Of a stretch of DNA of 64,000 bases, positions 61,810 to 64,000 are shown one piece after another. The stretch spans positions 2,415,377-2,479,376 of the forward strand of contig JAJEKV010000082.1 in the NCBI GenBank assembly GCA_021234155.1. Direction: 5' to 3'. A program made the translations under genes and the position numbers. Positions within the stretch are counted from its first letter, which is position 1, and each line of letters starts with the position of its first letter. Below the pieces are notes generated by a model that saw only the letters and a program-made list of their open reading frames with translations, had not been told where the DNA came from and searched no databases. The DNA is from Isoetes taiwanensis. Taxonomy: Eukaryota > Streptophyta > Lycopodiopsida > Isoetales > Isoetaceae.

Positions 61810-62680
61810 AATTCTTTATTAATGTGTTTAGTTATACATAACTAAGTGTGTCTGAAGTTATCATTGAGCCAGACAGGAGGTAAGGTATCTAATATTGCAT
61901 CTTGTTCTTGGCTTGTGATGGTGACTATAGCCCTTTCTATTTCTGTTCATAAACTAGTTTGTAGAGTTATATGGGCTTTATCATAATCCCAAATAATTCT
62001 AATATTGTTGGTGTAGCAGAACAATATTTGCAATATTGCTAGTATCCATGCTCATCATCATATCAAGAGTGGTTATGTTAAACCCAATACCACACATTCT
62101 AGATAAAACTTCTCGATGATCAACTGTTTGCTCATTTCGTCAACTTGACGACTTCAGAAAGGGCATGCATTTCGCAGCGATATCAAGGCATTATGTGTTT
62201 GCATTCCTAGGAACCTTCAAATTAGCTTGGAGGGCTTAGCAACACACATGCATAGATGGCTGCCGCAGACATTCAAAATTACACAACTCCAATTTGCAGC
62301 TATATCTTAACATTGGCATTGTTTAAGATAAAAGACAATTCAATCTAATTCAATTGTGTTATGCATAGTTTTTGCAAATTAAAAGTTCCGTAAAGTAATT
62401 GATTTTTACAAGGCTTAAATGGATGCCTGGGTTATCATACTTCTTATAGGGCCTAAACACCTCATGAAACAATCCCATGCTATTTTCTTTTTCTTCAACA
62501 TGTTTTTCGTTTCTTCCCTTCCCTCCCCTTCCATCCCTCCCAATTCGGAGGTACCCAACCTTTGGCCCAAGCCTGCCTTACCGCTAGTTTTTTGTATTTT
62601 TATTTCTGGGTAATTTTTTGTTTCCCTATTCTAAGCGATGCCGCCCAAACCTACCCTAATGGAAGTTTCTTGAAGCATTA
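61810..62680. other. No recognised gene
   Basis: AT-rich spacer up to the gypsy fragment; a 62,419-62,613 open frame has no domain. Confidence 0.4.
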
Positions 62681-62699
62681 ATATTTCTAACGGCTAAGG

Positions 62700-64000
62700 A
62701 ATGGATATCATCAACTTAAGATCTGTGACGATGATGACCGAAGACTACTTTTCGAACTCATCAAGGCCACTATGAGTTCTTGGTCATGTCGTTTGATCTC
62801 ACCAATGGGCCAGCTACGTTCATGAGATTAATGAACCGAATATTAGATGATTACTTAGACAAATCAGTTGAAGTGTTCTTGGATGATATACTTGTATACT
62901 CGAACTCATTGGAGGAACACTTTCAGCATCTAGAGCAAGTGCTTAAAGTGTTGCGATCCAATAAGTTGTATGCCAAAATCTCTAATTGTGATTTCCTCAA
63001 GCAAAGGGTTGCTTATTTGGATCACATTCTGTCGGGGGAGGGAGTGTCTCCGGACCCTAGCAAAGTACGAGCAGTACAAAAATGGACTTAACCTAAGAAT
63101 GTTCACGAGTTGAGAAGTTTTCTTGGGTTGGCTACTTATTACCAAAAATTTGTGCCGAAGTTTTCTAAGGTAGTAGCTTCGCTCACTGATCTTTTGAGAA
63201 AAGATCAAGAATATGTGTGGGGTCAAGCACAACAAGAGGCCTTTGTAAGGATCAAAAGTCTTTTGGTAAGTAGCCCAGTACTGAAGGTCCCCGGCCTTAA
63301 TGAGTCGTTTGAGGTATACACGGATGCTTGTGTGTAAGCTCTAGGAGCTGTGCTTATGCAACAAGATCGTGTTATTGCATATGAAAGCCGTAAGCTTAAT
63401 CAAGCGGAACGGAATTGTGCAACATATGAGCAAGAACTATTGGCTATAGTTCATGCATTGATGACGTGGCAGCACTACTTGAGATGTGGTACCAGTAAAG
63501 AGCCGCGCAAGTTTGTGGTATATACTGACCACAAGCCTTTGAGATTTTTGCAAAGCCAAGCTGAGGTTAGCCCTAGACATGACTTTTTGCATGAGTTCCA
63601 TTTTAGTATTGAGCATACTCCTAGAAAGAATAATCCAGTTGCGGATGCCTTATCCAGGACTAAGCATTTGAATACTTCGATGGTAGGGGAGAATGATCTC
63701 TTCCAAAGGATTAAAGAGGCATACCAAGAAGATAAGCATCAACCCGCAGTAACCAAGTCTGGAGATTGGTGGGCTGAACAAGATGGGTTGTACTTTTATA
63801 AAGCAAAGAATTATGTTCCATTGCATGCTAATCTTTGAGAATTGATATTATGTGACCATCATGAAACCCCACAAGCTGGCCACGGGGTTGAGTGGAAGAC
63901 CTATGAGTTGGTCAAGCGTCACTACTATTGGCTAGACATGAAGGAGCAAGTCAGGGACTTGGTTTCGCATTGTTTGACGTGTCAATCTGTTAAAGCTGAC
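62700..64000 (+). mobile_element. Ty3/gypsy LTR-retrotransposon pol fragment (runs off the edge)
   Basis: Reverse transcriptase starts near GYHQLK (62,700), is out of frame for a short way, then is clean from 62,780: MSFDLTNGPATFMRLMNRIL, then the active site VFLDDILVYS (62,873-62,902). RNase H follows (YTDAC; ERNCATYEQELLAIVHAL; YTDHKPLRFL; NPVADALSR). The integrase HHCC zinc finger is at 63,855-63,990 (HHETPQAGH, then CLTCQSVK). All is in one frame with three stops (63,089-63,091; 63,335-63,337; 63,836-63,838). The 5' part (gag, protease, early RT) is missing or too decayed to see; the 3' part lies beyond the window. The domain order RT-RH-INT identifies Ty3/gypsy. Confidence 0.92.

Overview
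The window is nuclear DNA of a land plant. Genes are split by short GT-AG introns, intergenic DNA is AT-rich and full of microsatellites, and retrotransposon and DNA-transposon debris dominates. A seedless plant, perhaps a fern, is my inference from the long decayed intergenic stretches and the kinds of mobile-element proteins present; the sequence alone does not prove it.

Three host genes are reconstructed with in-phase splicing: a WNK (with-no-lysine) kinase of 1,074 aa on + (17,953-21,786, 7 coding exons), a nepenthesin-type aspartic protease of 437 aa on - (39,468-37,917, 2 exons), and BLOC1S2 of 135 aa on - (58,298-56,221, 2 exons). Two further multi-exon genes are supported by phase-consistent splicing but not identified (36,840-37,084 and 43,271-44,195, both +). 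Weaker exon candidates lie at 1-720, 8,717-9,008, 59,200-59,545 and 60,684-61,800. The host genes show no functional link to one another.

Left part (1-6.8 kb): a broken copy of a ParB/Srx-like mobile-element gene (1.7-3.0 kb) is split by a 5'-truncated LINE. Just downstream lies a 3.4-kb LINE with a 31-A tail and perfect 15-bp target-site duplications. From 7 to 17.5 kb there is a composite of repeats, three microsatellites in a row, a 384-bp MITE-like element and a decayed duplicate of the WNK upstream/5' leader region. The WNK gene follows.

Centre (23-37 kb): a decayed SWIM-finger (MULE-like) transposase, several exact tandem duplications, a long fold-back repeat at 31.4-31.95 kb, and unidentified ORFs. 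From 37.9 to 44.2 kb are the protease gene, a 1.2-kb element with 73-bp terminal inverted repeats, and an unidentified gene.

Right part: between 45.5 and 51.7 kb two decayed mobile-element genes lie head to head, a ParB-like gene on - and a DUF7869-like gene on +. Copies of an 18-bp perfect palindrome lie upstream of, and in an intron of, the first gene. This is the best candidate for an undescribed mobile system. BLOC1S2 and a Ty3/gypsy pol fragment that runs off the right edge complete the window. No rRNA, tRNA or CRISPR was found.
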